DNA of 64,000 nucleotides from Euglena gracilis. Its lineage: Eukaryota > Euglenida > Euglenophyceae > Euglenales. Position 1 is the first letter of the stretch. Each line of letters opens with the position of its first letter. Below are positions 1 to 11,203 of this stretch, piece by piece. Below the pieces are notes generated by a model that ran no database searches, was not told where the DNA came from, and saw nothing but the letters and a program-made list of their open reading frames with translations. The stretch is taken from contig CP154955.1 of the NCBI GenBank assembly GCA_039621445.1, forward strand, positions 10,900,241-10,964,240, written 5' to 3'. The translations under genes were made by a program, and so were the position numbers.

Positions 1-814
1 ACAGCTCGTTGTGGATCGTTTCAGTCTCTTTGTTCATGGCTGTCAAAAGTTCCCAGCCAGTCCTCTGGCAGGCAAGCTTTTAGTTTCAGTAGGCGTAATT
101 TGCTTCTTCTGCAGGTACATTCAAAAAGTTTGATTCAATAGGACAGGACATCTGATGGTGACCTTGGAGTTGTGTGGACATCCTCTTTTTTGTCTCCACA
201 TCTCTTGCATTTTTGCGTTGGCTCTTCTTGGTGACCTCTGTCTTTGAAGCTGTTGGGTTTTTATCTCATTTATTGGAGACCTTCCTCATTTGAATGACGC
301 ATTGGTATGGCATATTTGGTCTGTGGCGCCATTTCAAATCTTCCTCCAAACCTTGTGTCGTCATGGCAACCGCTCTGGGCATGACCTCTGGATTTTCCAA
401 GAGCATTCCTTCTGGACGTGCATCCACCACATGCTCGTTGACTCCTTCCAGGCAGCACTCCTGTCCACAAATGGGTGGTGGGCTTACTTCCCCAGTACTC
501 TTAAGAAATTCCCTGGAAGCCAAGGTTCCATTTTTGATGTCTTTATCCATGGGCAATGATGTTTGCTGTTCGAGCCCATCAATCTCCGATGATGTGCCCA
601 ATGTTCAATCCCCGATGGGACCTTTTCTATGCAATATAAAGAAGTTGTCCAAAGTTTACGTGTTGGGGGATATCTTTTATCCTGCTTGACCGAAGGGGGG
701 TGGTCCGGACCTCCACCATCCTCTTTATGCCCCCCCACCCCAGAGTTGCAGGATGGTGAAAAGCTAAAGCTAAAGCTACGGACGGACTACACTACAATGG
801 CAGTGTGCAACGCA

Positions 815-1035
815 GTCATCTCTTTTCCGGTGTACCCTTCGAAGTTTGCCCCTGTTCAGGTACCAGTTGAACAACCCGGAATTGTCGTGATATGCCGACA
901 GATGGTGGTTGGTCCTGGTGAGCAGCCTCTCCCCCGCGACCTCTTCCCAAACTTCGTGAGACGGCACCTGGATGTCTAAGGGCACGTTGGCGGGGCACAC
1001 TTTTACATCGAAGCTGTACCAGTCGCTCAACACGT
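815..1035 (-). pseudogene. coding-like remnant, 'YHDNSG' family, copy 1
   Basis: On the minus strand this segment reads as a protein-like stretch containing the short motifs GERLLTRT, YHDNSG and WYLNRGKL. Related segments lie at 4087-4307 (near identical), 9117-9330 and 12993-13203 (diverged). Most length differences between diverged copies are 3 or 6 bases, which suggests past coding constraint. The plus strand is also open here, so the coding strand is an inference. No family was recognised. Confidence 0.35.
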
Positions 1036-1406
1036 CAGAGTCAGTTGACCTCTTCGGCAGTGGGTGTCACCAACATGCCAAAAGAAAATGTATGTATACG
1101 TCTGTGATGCATCTGTGTTTTATGCACATTCATACATATGTGATGATAAAGTTTGCAAATCCGGTGACCAAGCCGGCAGGAAGGATGCAGGGAGAGGAGG
1201 GTAAGTGTGGGGTGTTGGGCAAGGGAAGCGCAGGGGGGAAGAAATAGGGTCCGCAGGGAATGAAGGGGACAGGCGTCTCCCTCCCGGCTTATACCCAGGA
1301 TCCGCACAACCAGTTGTGTGGCAAAGAACCCAGCAGAAGAAGCCCAACAATGGAAGGACAGAATATTCTGTTTATTTGCGCAAATGCACGCACCTGCAAA
1401 TGCGAA

Positions 1407-1452
1407 CATGTTTATGTTTATTTGCGCAATTGCGCAAATAAACATAAACATG
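1407..1452. repeat. 46-bp perfect palindrome with TGCGCA-AT-TGCGCA core
   Basis: The sequence equals its own reverse complement over 46 bases, centred on AATT, with A/T-rich arms that begin CATGTTTATG. It is the cleanest example of the TGCGCA-NN-TGCGCA module found throughout the window. It could extrude as a cruciform or fold as an RNA hairpin. Confidence 0.9.
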
Positions 1453-1606
1453 TCCTTCAACGATTGGGCTTTGGGACCCATGAACTGACGCTGTTGATAA
1501 ACGGCATGACAAAGGAGCCGTGAGTGCGCAGACCAACGGGCCGTCCAGTTGGTGGGTTTGTCACAATGTTTGTCGACGCGCAAGCTCAGGGGGGGGGAAT
1601 TGATAT

Positions 1607-3000
1607 CCGTAATAATATATCCGCAAGGTTCACATAGGAGCATCACACGCAGGGTCTTGGAAGTCGGGAACACCTCCCTCAGTCAACAGATGGACTCCGC
1701 CATGCTTCATTATAGGGTGGAGACAATAAAGCCCAATGGGGATATTTCAACCCCACAGTTACCACAAACAATCATGCGAAACAGCGCTGCCAGGGGAAGA
1801 AAAGCACCACCGGGTGTCGGACACGAACACCTCCCACAGCTCTTGCCCCAAAGGAATTGTCCTGATTGGTGAAAAATGGCCAAGGATGGTCAAAAGTTGT
1901 CAAATCTGGCTTAAAATGGTCCCAGAATGGTTCGGAGTGGTCGAAAATGGCCCAGAATTAGGAGGGGGGGATTGATATCCCCCATTTTCCCGCAATTCTT
2001 GTGATTGTCTGCAATTTTTCCACAATTTTCCGCATTTTTCCTGGAACTTTTCCACATTTTTTTTCCTTTTCCGCAATTTTTCACATGAACCTGAGATGGA
2101 AGGCGAAATAAGTTCCGGCCATTCCTTGAACATTTCACAAGGGAACCCAGGTGATTTTTTTGCTATTTTGTTGCAACTTTCTAAAAATTTGCCGAAATTT
2201 ACAAATTTCAAATTTTGGCAAATTTTGGAAGTTTCTGGGTCTTTCCCCCCCCCCAATTTCTGCTGGGGAGAAATTTTGCTTTCTGGACCAGATTTTGCCT
2301 GATAATTTTCGTTATTTTGCCATTTGCTAGATTTTTCACCCAAGAAATTCCATATTTCCAGAATCAGGATGTCAGAATCAGGATCCAGAATCAGAAAACT
2401 ACAAAATCTTGCTTTTGGACCTTGAGCGCGGCCCAAAATAACACACAATTTGGAGAAATCGCGTATTTTTCGCATATTTATTTGTGCATACGACATCAGT
2501 CCAAACTGACACAGAATGGCTAAGAATTGGTCTGAAAAGGGACTGTGCAGAATCACCCCCCCCCCAGTAAAGTACAGTGAAATATGTGCTAAATTGGCGT
2601 TAAAAATATGTGCTGAAATACACCAGGTGACCGACACTTTGCATGCTGTGTTGCAAGCAAAGGAATAGCAAAGGTGAATCCGGTAAAATGCCGGCCAAAA
2701 AAGAATGTGCCCTGGCTGTGTTACAACCAAGACCCTGATCCTGTCTATGGGGTGGATTGTTGTGCTGCTTTAAACATGTCACAAGTGTCACAAGTCCTGA
2801 AGCTGTTGAAGCTCAGATGCATTGGAATCCACACGCCCTGCACTTCCAATTTCCACACAAGGAAGCCCGGATTTAACAGTTTTCCGCCCCGGTTTGCTTA
2901 TTTATCTCTGCTTCGACCCTTACACGGGCAAGATGATGAACTGACGTGGTGACAATGGTTTCAATTTGCGGACGCCACGTTGGGCAACCTACCTTTGACG
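1607..3000. other. spacer between the tandem copies; no intact gene
   Basis: This part is related to 15230-16450 rather than to copy B of the tandem repeat. It contains a T/C-rich run of TTTCCGCAA-like units at about 1975-2090, a G-run followed by ATTGATATCCCC, and a C-run near 2558. A 276-residue minus-strand open frame crosses these low-complexity tracts and is not credible as a gene. Confidence 0.5.
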
Positions 3001-3264
3001 ACGCTGATGCCTCCCCAAAGAGACGACCATAGACCTTGAGCTCAGGCTCCTTGGACACCAGCAGTCAGGAAGACGTATCCAACAAGACAAGGAAGGATAT
3101 ACCTTTTTTCCTCTTCCAAATGTGAGCACGTTCGTGCCTTCGCAGTCCTGAGAAGCGTTCTCTTCTTTCAGAATTTGTTTCCACACCTCATCAGCGGTGA
3201 AAGGCCATTTTGATTGTCGGTTTAGCTTTTGGATCAAAATCTTTAGTGGTGACAGGTGGTGTCA
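2993..3264 (-). pseudogene. two broken exons of an unrecognised gene ('TADEVWKQ' family), copy 1
   Basis: The minus strand encodes an exon at 3103-3264 with the motif FTADEVWKQILKEENAS, ending at a plausible donor (GTATAT). A second short exon candidate ends at 2993 with donor GTAGGT after residues GEASASSK. Compared with the relative at 16570-16726, this copy has one extra base upstream of FTADEV that breaks the frame. The shared reading frame and splice donors support an ancestral minus-strand gene. No protein family was recognised. Confidence 0.4.
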
Positions 3265-4086
3265 AATCTCATTCACAGCTCGTTGTGGATCGTTTCAGTC
3301 TCTTTGTTCATGGCTGTCAAAAGTTCCCAGCCAGTCCTCTGGCAGGCAAGCTTTTAGTTTCAGTAGGCGTAATTTGCTTCTTCTGCAGGTACATTCAAAA
3401 AGTTTGATTCAATAGGACAGGACATCTGATGGTGACCTTGGAGTTGTGTGGACATCCTCTTTTTTGTCTCCACATCTCTTGCATTTTTGCGTTGGCTCTT
3501 CTTGGTGACCTCTGTCTTTGAAGCTGTTGGGTTTTTATCTCATTTATTGGAGACCTTCCTCATTTGAATGACGCATTGGTATGGCATATTTGGTCTGTGG
3601 CGCCATTTCAAATCTTCCTCCAAACCTTGTGTCGTCATGGCAACCGCTCTGGGCATGACCTCTGGATTTTCCAAGAGCATTCCTTCTGGACGTGCATCCA
3701 CCACATGCTCGTTGACTCCTTCCAGGCAGCACTCCTGTCCACAAATGGGTGGTGGGCTTACTTCCCCAGTACTCTTAAGAAATTCCCTGGAAGCCAAGGA
3801 TCCATTTTTGATGTCTTTATCCATGGGCAATGATGTTTGCTGTTCGAGCCCATCAATCTGATGATGTGCCCAATGTTCAATCCCCGATGGGACCTTTTCT
3901 ATGCAATATAAAGAAGTTGTCCAAAGTTTACGTGTTGGGGGATATCTTTTATCCTGCTTGACCGAAGGGGGGTGGTCCGGACCTCCACCATCCTCTTTAT
4001 GCCCCCCCACCCCAGAGTTGCAGGATGGTGACAAGCTAAAGCTAAAGCTACGGACGGACTACACTACAATGGCAGTGTGCAACGCA

Positions 4087-4307
4087 GTCATCTCTTTTCC
4101 GGTGTACCCTTCGAAGTTTGCCCCTGTTCAGGTACCAGTTGAACAACCCGGAATTGTCGTGATATGCCGACAGATGGTGGTTGGTCCTGGTGAGCAGCCT
4201 CTCCCCCGCGACCTCTTCCCAAACTTCGTGAGACGGCACCTGGATGTCTAAGGGCACGTTGGCGGGGCACACTTTTACATCGAAGCTGTACCAGTCGCTC
4301 AACACGT
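4087..4307 (-). pseudogene. coding-like remnant, 'YHDNSG' family, copy 2
   Basis: This is the near-identical counterpart of 815-1035, inside tandem copy B, with the same minus-strand motifs GERLLTRT and YHDNSG. Confidence 0.35.
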
Positions 4308-4678
4308 CAGAGTCAGTTGACCTCTTCGGCAGTGGGTGTCACCAACATGCCAAAAGAAAATGTATGTATACGTCTGTGATGCATCTGTGTTTTATGCACA
4401 TTCATACATATGTGATGATAAAGTTTGCAAATCCGGTGACCAAGCCGGCAGGAAGGATGCAGGGAGAGGAGGGTAAGTGTGGGGTGTTGGGCAAGGGAAG
4501 CGCAGGGGGGAAGAAATAGGGTCCGCAGGGAATGAAGGGGACAGGCGTCTCCCTCCCGGCTTATACCCAGGATCCGCACAACCAGTTGTGTGGCAAAGAA
4601 CCCAGCAGAAGAAGCCCAACAATGGAAGGACAGAATATTCTGTTTATTTGCGCAAATGCACGCACCTGCAAATGCGAA

Positions 4679-4724
4679 CATGTTTATGTTTATTTGCGCA
4701 ATTGCGCAAATAAACATAAACATG
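4679..4724. repeat. 46-bp perfect palindrome, second copy
   Basis: It is identical to the palindrome at 1407-1452 and was carried by the tandem duplication. Confidence 0.9.
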
Positions 4725-4860
4725 TCCTTCAACGATTGGGCTTTGGGACCCATGAACTGACGCTGTTGATAAACGGCATGACAAAGGAGCCGTGAGTGCG
4801 CAGACCAACGGGCCGTCCCGTTGGTGGGTTTGTCACAATGTTTGTCGACACGCAAGCTCA

Positions 4861-5346
4861 GGGGGGGGAATTGATATCCGTATTTTTTTCGCAATTTCCA
4901 CAATTTTCCGCAATTTCCGCAAATTTCCGCAAATTTCCGCAATTTTTCCGCAATTTCCGCAATTTTTCCGCAATTTTTTTGAAGATTTTTTCCCCCACCT
5001 CCGAAGATGGAAGATGCTATGAGTTCAAGCCATTCTTCAAATGGATCAACAGGTGTGCTGTTGTGTTTTGTTGTGCCCCCCAGTTTACCAATTTTTCTCA
5101 CAGGTGCACCACTGGTCACAGGATTGGGTGCGTCCCACCTGTGCAAAGAACATCAAGCGTGTTGATTTGTGCTCGCCTGCATCGACGTGGGTGTTGCGGT
5201 GTTCTGAACCTCACAATTGAAAATTTTCTAAGTCCCCCCAAGCAGAAATGTGTATACCCGATATCAATTTTTCCGCAATTTTTCCACAATTTCCGCAATT
5301 TTTCCGCAATTTTTCCAAAGGCCTCCAATATCAATCCCCCCCCCCC
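4861..5346. mobile_element. candidate element with G-run/ATTGATAT inverted ends
   Basis: The left end is a G-run followed by AATTGATAT and the right end is ATATCAAT followed by a C-run, so the ends are inverted repeats. The interior holds two arrays of TTTCCGCAA-like units (about 4885-4985 and 5265-5320). In tandem copy A the matching position (about 1607) has different sequence after the same G-run and ATTGATATCC, consistent with an insertion or replacement in one copy. Related ends occur at 1962-1980 and 15612-15632. No protein is encoded. Confidence 0.4.
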
Positions 5347-5412
5347 TGCTGGCCGGTAACGGGGGCCCTGACAGTTTCCCGGACGGGACTCTGACTGGTT
5401 CTCGGGCATGAC
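5347..5412 (-). repeat. single inverted copy of the GTCAGGGTCC repeat
   Basis: On the minus strand this matches the start of the array at 21238-21515, with units of the form CTGTCAGGGTCC and CCCGGGAAACTGTC. It abuts the C-run end of the preceding element. Confidence 0.6.
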
Positions 5413-5414
5413 AG

Positions 5415-5735
5415 CTTATGGGCACAAATGCGCGCACAAACACAAATTATGTTTATGTGTGCATTTGCGCAAATGCGCAAACAAACATGTTCTTTGTTTA
5501 TTTTGCGCAAATGCGCAAATAAACACAGAGAAGGATGGTGTAACGGAAACACAACCGTCAAACACCAGCAGCAGATGTGGTTCATTTGCGCATTTGCGCG
5601 CATCGCGTTGTTTGTGGGTGCAAATGCGCAAATAAACTGCATGAAGAAACTGCACAGTTTACTAAGTTTATTTGCGCATTTGCGCCCAAAAAACAACGTG
5701 ATGCGCGCAAATGCGCAAATAAACAACCAATGGAA
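5415..5735. repeat. cluster of TGCGCA-NN-TGCGCA modules
   Basis: At least seven modules occur in about 320 bases, mostly with AA or TT centres, flanked by TTTATT or AATAAA arms. The open frames in this stretch are repeats of the same module and are not genes. Confidence 0.75.
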
Positions 5736-5739
5736 AAGT

Positions 5740-7380
5740 AAAAGGTGATTTTATTTGGCCCTCCTACAGCTACCCTTAGAATGGTTCAACCCAGATGAAC
5801 ACATCCTCTCCTCCGGCATATGGTGTTATTGTGCTATTTTTGGTCCATTGACAGGTCCCACAAGATAGAGACAGAGGACCTCCTGAAGGTGGGTGCGCAG
5901 CCACCCAGTAACGGTACATGTCCTCCGGCACCAATTTTTTGGGTCCCAAAGGCCCTGCCGCTGGCCTGCGGCCTGGGTTCCTCGGTTGCAGCCCCATCAG
6001 CTGCTGATGCTTCAGCACCCACCAGACCGGCATCCACCTCCCTGGTGCAACGACACCCACCGCAGTGGCCACGTCATACCCCGCAACTGGGGTGTAAGAC
6101 TGGGGGGACGACGTGGTGCCAGTGCATGGCAACCGGCAGCCGGAGAGAGATAGCCCTCAAACACCTGTTATTTTGGGTGCAGGGAAGTGTTGAAGCTTTA
6201 CCACTGTATTGGGTGCATCAAAGCGGTGGGACTCACTCCCCCCAAATTATGCACAAAAACCGGTGTGTGTGTTAACCATGAAACGGACTCCGGACTGACA
6301 CATCCTGGGCATTTCAGGTGCCAAATTTTGTCTTCTTGCAACGCAGTACTGTTGCAGAAAAGGTGTCGAACAGTCACAGGTAGTTTGCACGTCATCAATT
6401 GGTGACGCTTAATTGCCAAACGGTTGACGCCAAAGGAACAGGTCGTGTGGGCCGGGTAACAGCAGTACAAATGTACACACGTGAGGCAGGCAATTTTCGC
6501 CAGTCAAATGCCGTGTTCCAGTGAGCACTCCACACTACCTCTCACCACAAATTTCATCACCACGTAATTGTGGTGCAAATCATTGGTTGGCGTAAGGAAT
6601 TGCGTTCGCCAGTTGTCACGGTCGAGGAGATGGTACCGTACAACTGATGTGGTTGGTGCGTATTTGCCCAAGTAAACACAACTTTGTTTGTGTGTGTTAA
6701 GGCTCCTGCAAACACATCATTTTGAAGCGGTGTATTAAATGTTTGTTTGTGCATTTGCACAAATGCGCACACAAATACAATTGCGTTTATTTGCGCAATT
6801 GTGCGCTCCAACACGCCCATCACGTTTTAAAACCTTGTAGAGTCATGGTCCTCATTGGTGTCTTTTAACACGGAAAATATAAATACATGTTTGTGGGCGC
6901 ATTTGCGCAAATAAAAATAACATGTTGGTGTGCGCATTTGCGCAAATGCGCGCACCAACAAATTTGTTCATGCGCGCATTTGCGGCGCCCATAAACACGT
7001 CGTTTTATCATCATTGTTTTGCGTTATATTTGTGCAAATGCGCCCACAAACACAATTGTTTTTATTTGCGCAAATGCGCCCACAAACACAAATCAGTTGC
7101 GTGATGGCTGGCTGACGTAGTCTGTAGTGTGTGAATTAATGAGGCTCCGCGTGTCCTTACCGACGGCGGTAGTATCACAGTCAGTTCAACCAGAACGTCA
7201 GCACCATCTCCGAGTGTCGTAACAAGGGGTGTGTGCCTCTCTCCTGTTTGATGTTCAAGAGCACCAATCTCACCATCTGCCCTGTTCACGTCACTCGGTA
7301 AGCAGCATTTACACCAAATCACTGAGAGTTAATCCCCTCCAATAGAGGGGTGTCACAGTTCATAAATTGTGTTCCGTGTG
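5740..7380. other. non-coding stretch with scattered palindromic modules
   Basis: No exon with supporting splice sites or coding-like codon use was seen. TGCGCA modules cluster at 6740-6810 and 6895-7095. The one at 6924-6960 is a near-perfect 37-base palindrome around TTTGCGCAAA with a single arm mismatch. Confidence 0.5.
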
Positions 7381-7384
7381 TCAG

Positions 7385-7480
7385 GGTACAGGGTCCAGGA
7401 ATTTCGTAAAATTTGCGCATTTGCGCAAATGCGCAAATTCTAAAGGAAAAACCCTTAAGTGCGAACTCGGCCGCCCAAGT
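7385..7480. repeat. dispersed element end carrying a TGCGCA module
   Basis: The sequence runs from an ACAGGGTCC segment through a TGCGCA-TT-TGCGCA palindrome to a conserved end containing CCCTTAAGTGCGAA and CGGCCGCC. The same arrangement recurs at 56575-56680 and, in opposite orientation, at 36735-36800. Loss of similarity beyond the CGGCCGCC end suggests an element terminus. Confidence 0.55.
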
Positions 7481-8184
7481 GCTTTGTCGCCCACCCCACC
7501 AACCACAAGAAGGAACTCTTGTGGGTGGTGTCTCGTCTGGCAGAGCCCACCCGGTTGGTTGATGGAGAAGCAGCTTGCAATGGAAACCAGGACGCACAAC
7601 CCATCGACACTGGTTGGGCTACCCGGTTGTGCATCCATATGTGATCCGAATTTCATTTTCCTTTTTAAATCGAAAAATTATAAAGGGACACATCTGTCTT
7701 TTGGGTGAAACAAGGTCACCAAAATGGCCACCAAGGCCAGTAAGCTATTTTTAAACAACATCTCTTTCAACATTTCTTTGCAAAAACAAACAATTTCCAA
7801 CAAGGAAAACTGATGATTGGGGGTTTAAACGTTGGATGTTTAACCATGTCTTTTTGCAAATTATTCTTGGCAGACCAAAAATCGCAAGGAAAAAATGAAT
7901 TTTCTCCAAACCCAAGCGGCAAAGCTAACTGTTGGTGGGTTTCGCATTCATTCTATTTCTGCGTGAATCCGTTTTTTTCAAAAAACACTTTCAGCCCATC
8001 ATCGTTTGTGGCCACAGCTGGTGAAAACAAGATAGAACCAGAGACATTACTATTAATTTTTCTTAATGCAATTGCCTTTGTCATAAGCACAGCCCTGGGT
8101 GCGGAAATTGGGACGCATGCGACAACGTGCGGCCCAAAAAAAAACTGATAATAATAAAAAACATTGCAATGAAAACAGCCAGTC
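7481..8184. other. A/T-rich non-coding stretch; no gene seen
   Basis: Open frames here are short and lack splice sites. The sequence runs into the left edge of the 8.2-11.0 kb duplication. Confidence 0.5.
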
Positions 8185-8431
8185 TTTCCCCAGGGCCCGT
8201 ACGTCAATGTCCTCGGGGCAAGGAGCTTGCACGTACACTGCTTGGGAGAAGGGGTTTGATTTCAAGGTCGACCGGAAGGGTGTGTTTTTTCAAATATGTG
8301 AGTGATCTGGAACCGGGTTATGTATTTGCACCCAACCGTGCAATTCTCCTCGGCCAGGAATTTGAAGAAGCTGTTGGTCGGAAACCATTTCTCGGCGTCG
8401 ATCTCGAACCCACGGACAGCCCAGGCTTTTG
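8185..8431 (-). pseudogene. broken exon of an unrecognised gene ('GFEIDAEKW' family), copy 1
   Basis: The exon starts on the minus strand after a TTTTAG acceptor at 8432. It reads through motifs GFEIDAEKWFPTNSFFKFLA and ITRFQITHIFEKTHPS. A 5-base loss relative to the copy at 11204-11403 then breaks the frame, although a downstream frame (PCPEDIDVRALGKDW) stays open to about 8190. A GTACGT donor at 8236 is an alternative exon end. Third codon positions are G/C rich, as in other coding exons here. The protein family was not recognised. Confidence 0.45.
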
Positions 8432-9116
8432 CTAAAATTTCTTACATACCCCAAGAGTTTCCGCCCTGCCTGCAGATTGAGACTCAAAAGCCATTGTGAT
8501 TATCACGTGTACTGTATTGGCTAACCCAACAGGGAAAGCTACAGATGGACTCCGCTGCAATGGCAATGTCGAACACAGTCATCTCTCTTTTTCTTTCAAG
8601 GTCGCGAGGCGCAGGAAGACGTGTCACCTCACAGTTACCACAAACCATCATATATGCTTGGAAAGAACAGCATCCCCAAAACACATTTTGAAATCCCCGC
8701 TGGAGTGTGGATGGGCGTATTGGTTTGGGGCGTCCAGGTCCCCCTCTGTAAGTGCTTTCGGAAGAGAAGGTCAAATAAGGCAATTGAATCACAGTCTGCA
8801 TCATTAAAATGCATTGGTCAAATCTGATGCCTGTCAACTCTGCGCAAACATGGACCCACATACGTGCCGACACACAGAACAGATATGCACAATATCCAAC
8901 CATTTACAGTGCTGCCCAGAGAAAAAACAGCACCAAACGTCGAACACCACCAGAGCTCTTCCCCCAAAAAATATTGTCAATGTCCCCACCACAGATGGTG
9001 TGAACATGGACGGGCAAATGCACATCCATGCAATGTGGTGTGACCACATATTCTCACACCTCAAGATTGTGAGGCACAAAAAGACATGTATTTTGACGCT
9101 CACTACTTCCTGTGTG

Positions 9117-9330
9117 GAACAGAGTCATCTCCTTGCCATTGTACCCTTCGAAGTTTGCCCCGGAATTGTCGTGCTACATTGTGGACAGACGGTGGTTGGC
9201 CACGGTCCTCGTGAGCAGCCTCTCCCCCAGGACCTCTTCCCACATTTCGTGAGACAGCACCTGCAGGTCCAAAGGCACGTTGACCGGCACCTTTTCACAT
9301 CGAAGCTGTCCAGAGGCTCAACGTATCAGA
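9117..9330 (-). pseudogene. coding-like remnant, 'YHDNSG' family, copy 3
   Basis: This is a diverged relative of 815-1035. It lacks the segment between 'GTTTGCCCC' and 'GGAATTGTC' present in other copies but is otherwise alignable, including the minus-strand motif GERLLTRT region. Confidence 0.3.
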
Positions 9331-9434
9331 GGCAGTTGACCTCCGCGGCAGCAGGTCAAAGCGGTAGTCACGCTCGATCCCAGTCTTCAAAGACACAACG
9401 ACGTTTGATGGCACCCCATGCCAAAATGTCTGTA

Positions 9435-9436
<2 letters not shown>

Positions 9437-9518
<82 letters not shown>
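9437..9518. repeat. (TG)41 microsatellite
   Basis: This is an uninterrupted TG dinucleotide run of 82 bases. The matching position in the second duplication copy (13341-13358) has only nine units. Confidence 0.95.
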
Positions 9519-9519
<1 letters not shown>

Positions 9520-10637
9520 TATCGTGTGTATTCATGTTAATGTCTGCCAAAATGTGATGGTCATGTTTTCTAAGTTGTGCTGAATTTTATTGAAAACAAG
9601 TGCTCGACGTCTCTTAGGGTCTCTAGAGGGGGTTAACCGAGAATACTTGTGCTGCAAAATAATCCCCAAGTATTGAATCATTAACAAATTTTACAAAAAA
9701 TATGTAATAGTGGTGTTGGTAAACTTTCAATTTTAGGTGTGATTAATCAATGATGAGGCTTTCGACCTTGTTTCTCATGCTCTGTTTAGTTCTTAATATG
9801 TGACTGGGAATGGGGGGGCTGAACAGGATATCTACCCGATCGCCGGGTCAGTTTATCGTCCAGCTGCAGCGCGCAAGGAACAAGTGAAGTGAAATATAAA
9901 AAAAAATCGAGTGGCCCACGGCCTTTCTCCAATCACATCTCCATCAACTTGAAGTTGGTGCTCATTACGAAGGATCAGTGCTGGGAATGAAACAAATGTT
10001 TCTGGGTACCCTTGCGCAATTTCAGGAGGCGTCCAGGGTACTCCCCCTCTGACACCCCCCAAAGCCGTGTGCCCCTAACAGCTGCTGTTCTGAACTGAGT
10101 TTGAAGGTGGGGTTTGGTGTTTTGGAGTTGGCGATTGCATTTGTTCCCAGCACCAACTGCTCAGAAGATGATTGGTTACTGCTTGCAAATTTGATTGCTT
10201 TGTTTCGGGACCAACCACAAGAAGTAACCCCTGTGTGTGGGGTCTTGTCTGGCAAAGCCCGCCGGGTTGGTTGATGCAGAAACAGCTTTCAAAGGGAATC
10301 AGGACTCACAACCCGTCGACCCTGATTGGGCCGCCTGGTTCTGTGACAATTGGGCGACTGGCTGCCTATCATTGCCCTCGTCTGTTACCCGCTGATGGGG
10401 GTTGGGGCATTTTTTTTCTTCCAGCTGCCTCTTGTGTCATGGGGCATCCATCCTTCCTTGGACATTAGGTCACCCAGGCCTGGCTTCTCCGCAACGTCCT
10501 CGCGCGTACAACGTACTCAGCACAGACCCACTGCTGAGTGTGCCTTTTTTTTTGTGGATGTGGTTTCACCACTGCACCAGGTCCAGGTCCCATTGTTCCG
10601 CAGCGCGACGAATGGTGGCCCTCGGGCCAATGTTGTT

Positions 10638-10937
10638 TCATCTTGGTGACGTTGACGCGAACTGCGTCAAGTTACCCAATGGGCACCACATTGGGGGCAG
10701 CTGGCTGATGGCGGAGATTTTGCATCCCACGGGGCAATCATCCAAACTGAACGTTCGTCCCTTGAACGTTTCTGGGTAGAAAAAAACCAGCTGGCCGGTT
10801 GAACCTGGTGGTGGGCTTATGAAATGGGCTTGGCTGGCGACGCGCACAACAATGACACCCGCCAGCCAGGAGTTCGAAGGATCTGTTGGTCAGTAATAAG
10901 TTTGCAACGTCGACCGTGAACCCAGCCCGGGTCTTTG
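10638..10937 (-). pseudogene. exon-like segment related to the 'GFEIDAEKW' exon, copy 1
   Basis: After a TTGTAG acceptor at 10938 the minus strand reads KTRAGFTVDV and then TNRSFELLAG, which resembles the start of the 8185-8431 exon. A one-base shift is needed to continue into a frame containing SPPPGSTGQLVFFYPE and SLDDCPVGCKISAISQLPP before a stop at 10638. The same shift occurs in copy 2 (14474-14773), so it predates the duplication or marks an unrecognised splice. Function is unknown. Confidence 0.4.
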
Positions 10938-11203
10938 CTACAATCTCTTGTAAGCCCCTCCCCTAAATATGATTTTCATTTTCCATTTGAGTTCATTTCA
11001 TCATCACCAATTTCAAATCATGCTCATTATGAAGCGTGGGAGGCATTGGGTGAATTTCATTGAAGTCACTGCAGGTCGTGACAACAGGAGCTGGGGGATC
11101 GGCTAAGAGACGCACTTCGACGTGTTTGAGCCCGGCGCCAAACAGCCAGTCTTTCCCCAGGGCCCATACGTCAATGGCTTCGGGGCAAGGAGCTTGCACT
11201 TAC

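Larger units (their letters stand above)
1..1606. repeat. 3.27-kb tandem duplication, copy A
   Basis: This stretch recurs at 3275-4878 with only a handful of substitutions and one 2-base indel, so the duplication is recent. The period is 3272-3274 bases. The left end lies outside the window. The copies stop matching just after a G-run followed by AATTGATATCCGTA. No intact gene was recognised; the long open frames are crossed by palindromes and low-complexity sequence. Confidence 0.9.
3275..4878. repeat. 3.27-kb tandem duplication, copy B
   Basis: This is the second copy of 1-1606 with more than 99% identity by eye. It lacks two bases near 3860 relative to copy A and diverges after 4878, where a T-rich element replaces the sequence that follows copy A. 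Confidence 0.9.
8185..10985. repeat. large segmental duplication, copy 1
   Basis: Segments 8185-8510 and 8511-10985 match 11140-11492 and 12383-14815 in order and orientation. Copy 2 carries about 890 extra bases between the two blocks. Divergence is a few percent with many small indels, so this event is older than the 1-4.9 kb duplication. Confidence 0.85.

Noticed and set aside
1900-2730. 276-residue minus-strand open frame
   Set aside because: It runs through T-rich low-complexity sequence and a C-run, and the related copy at 15.5-16.5 kb does not keep the frame.
4313-5146. 277-residue minus-strand open frame (and its 210-residue counterpart at 1041-1673)
   Set aside because: It crosses the 46-bp palindrome and a TTTCCGCAA repeat array and has no coding-like codon bias or splice signals.
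5415-5735. CRISPR array
   Set aside because: Repeats are palindromic 14-mers with irregular spacing and no unique spacers of constant length; the sequence is eukaryotic.
9368-9557. Cysteine-valine and histidine-threonine repeat proteins
   Set aside because: They are translations of the TG microsatellite.
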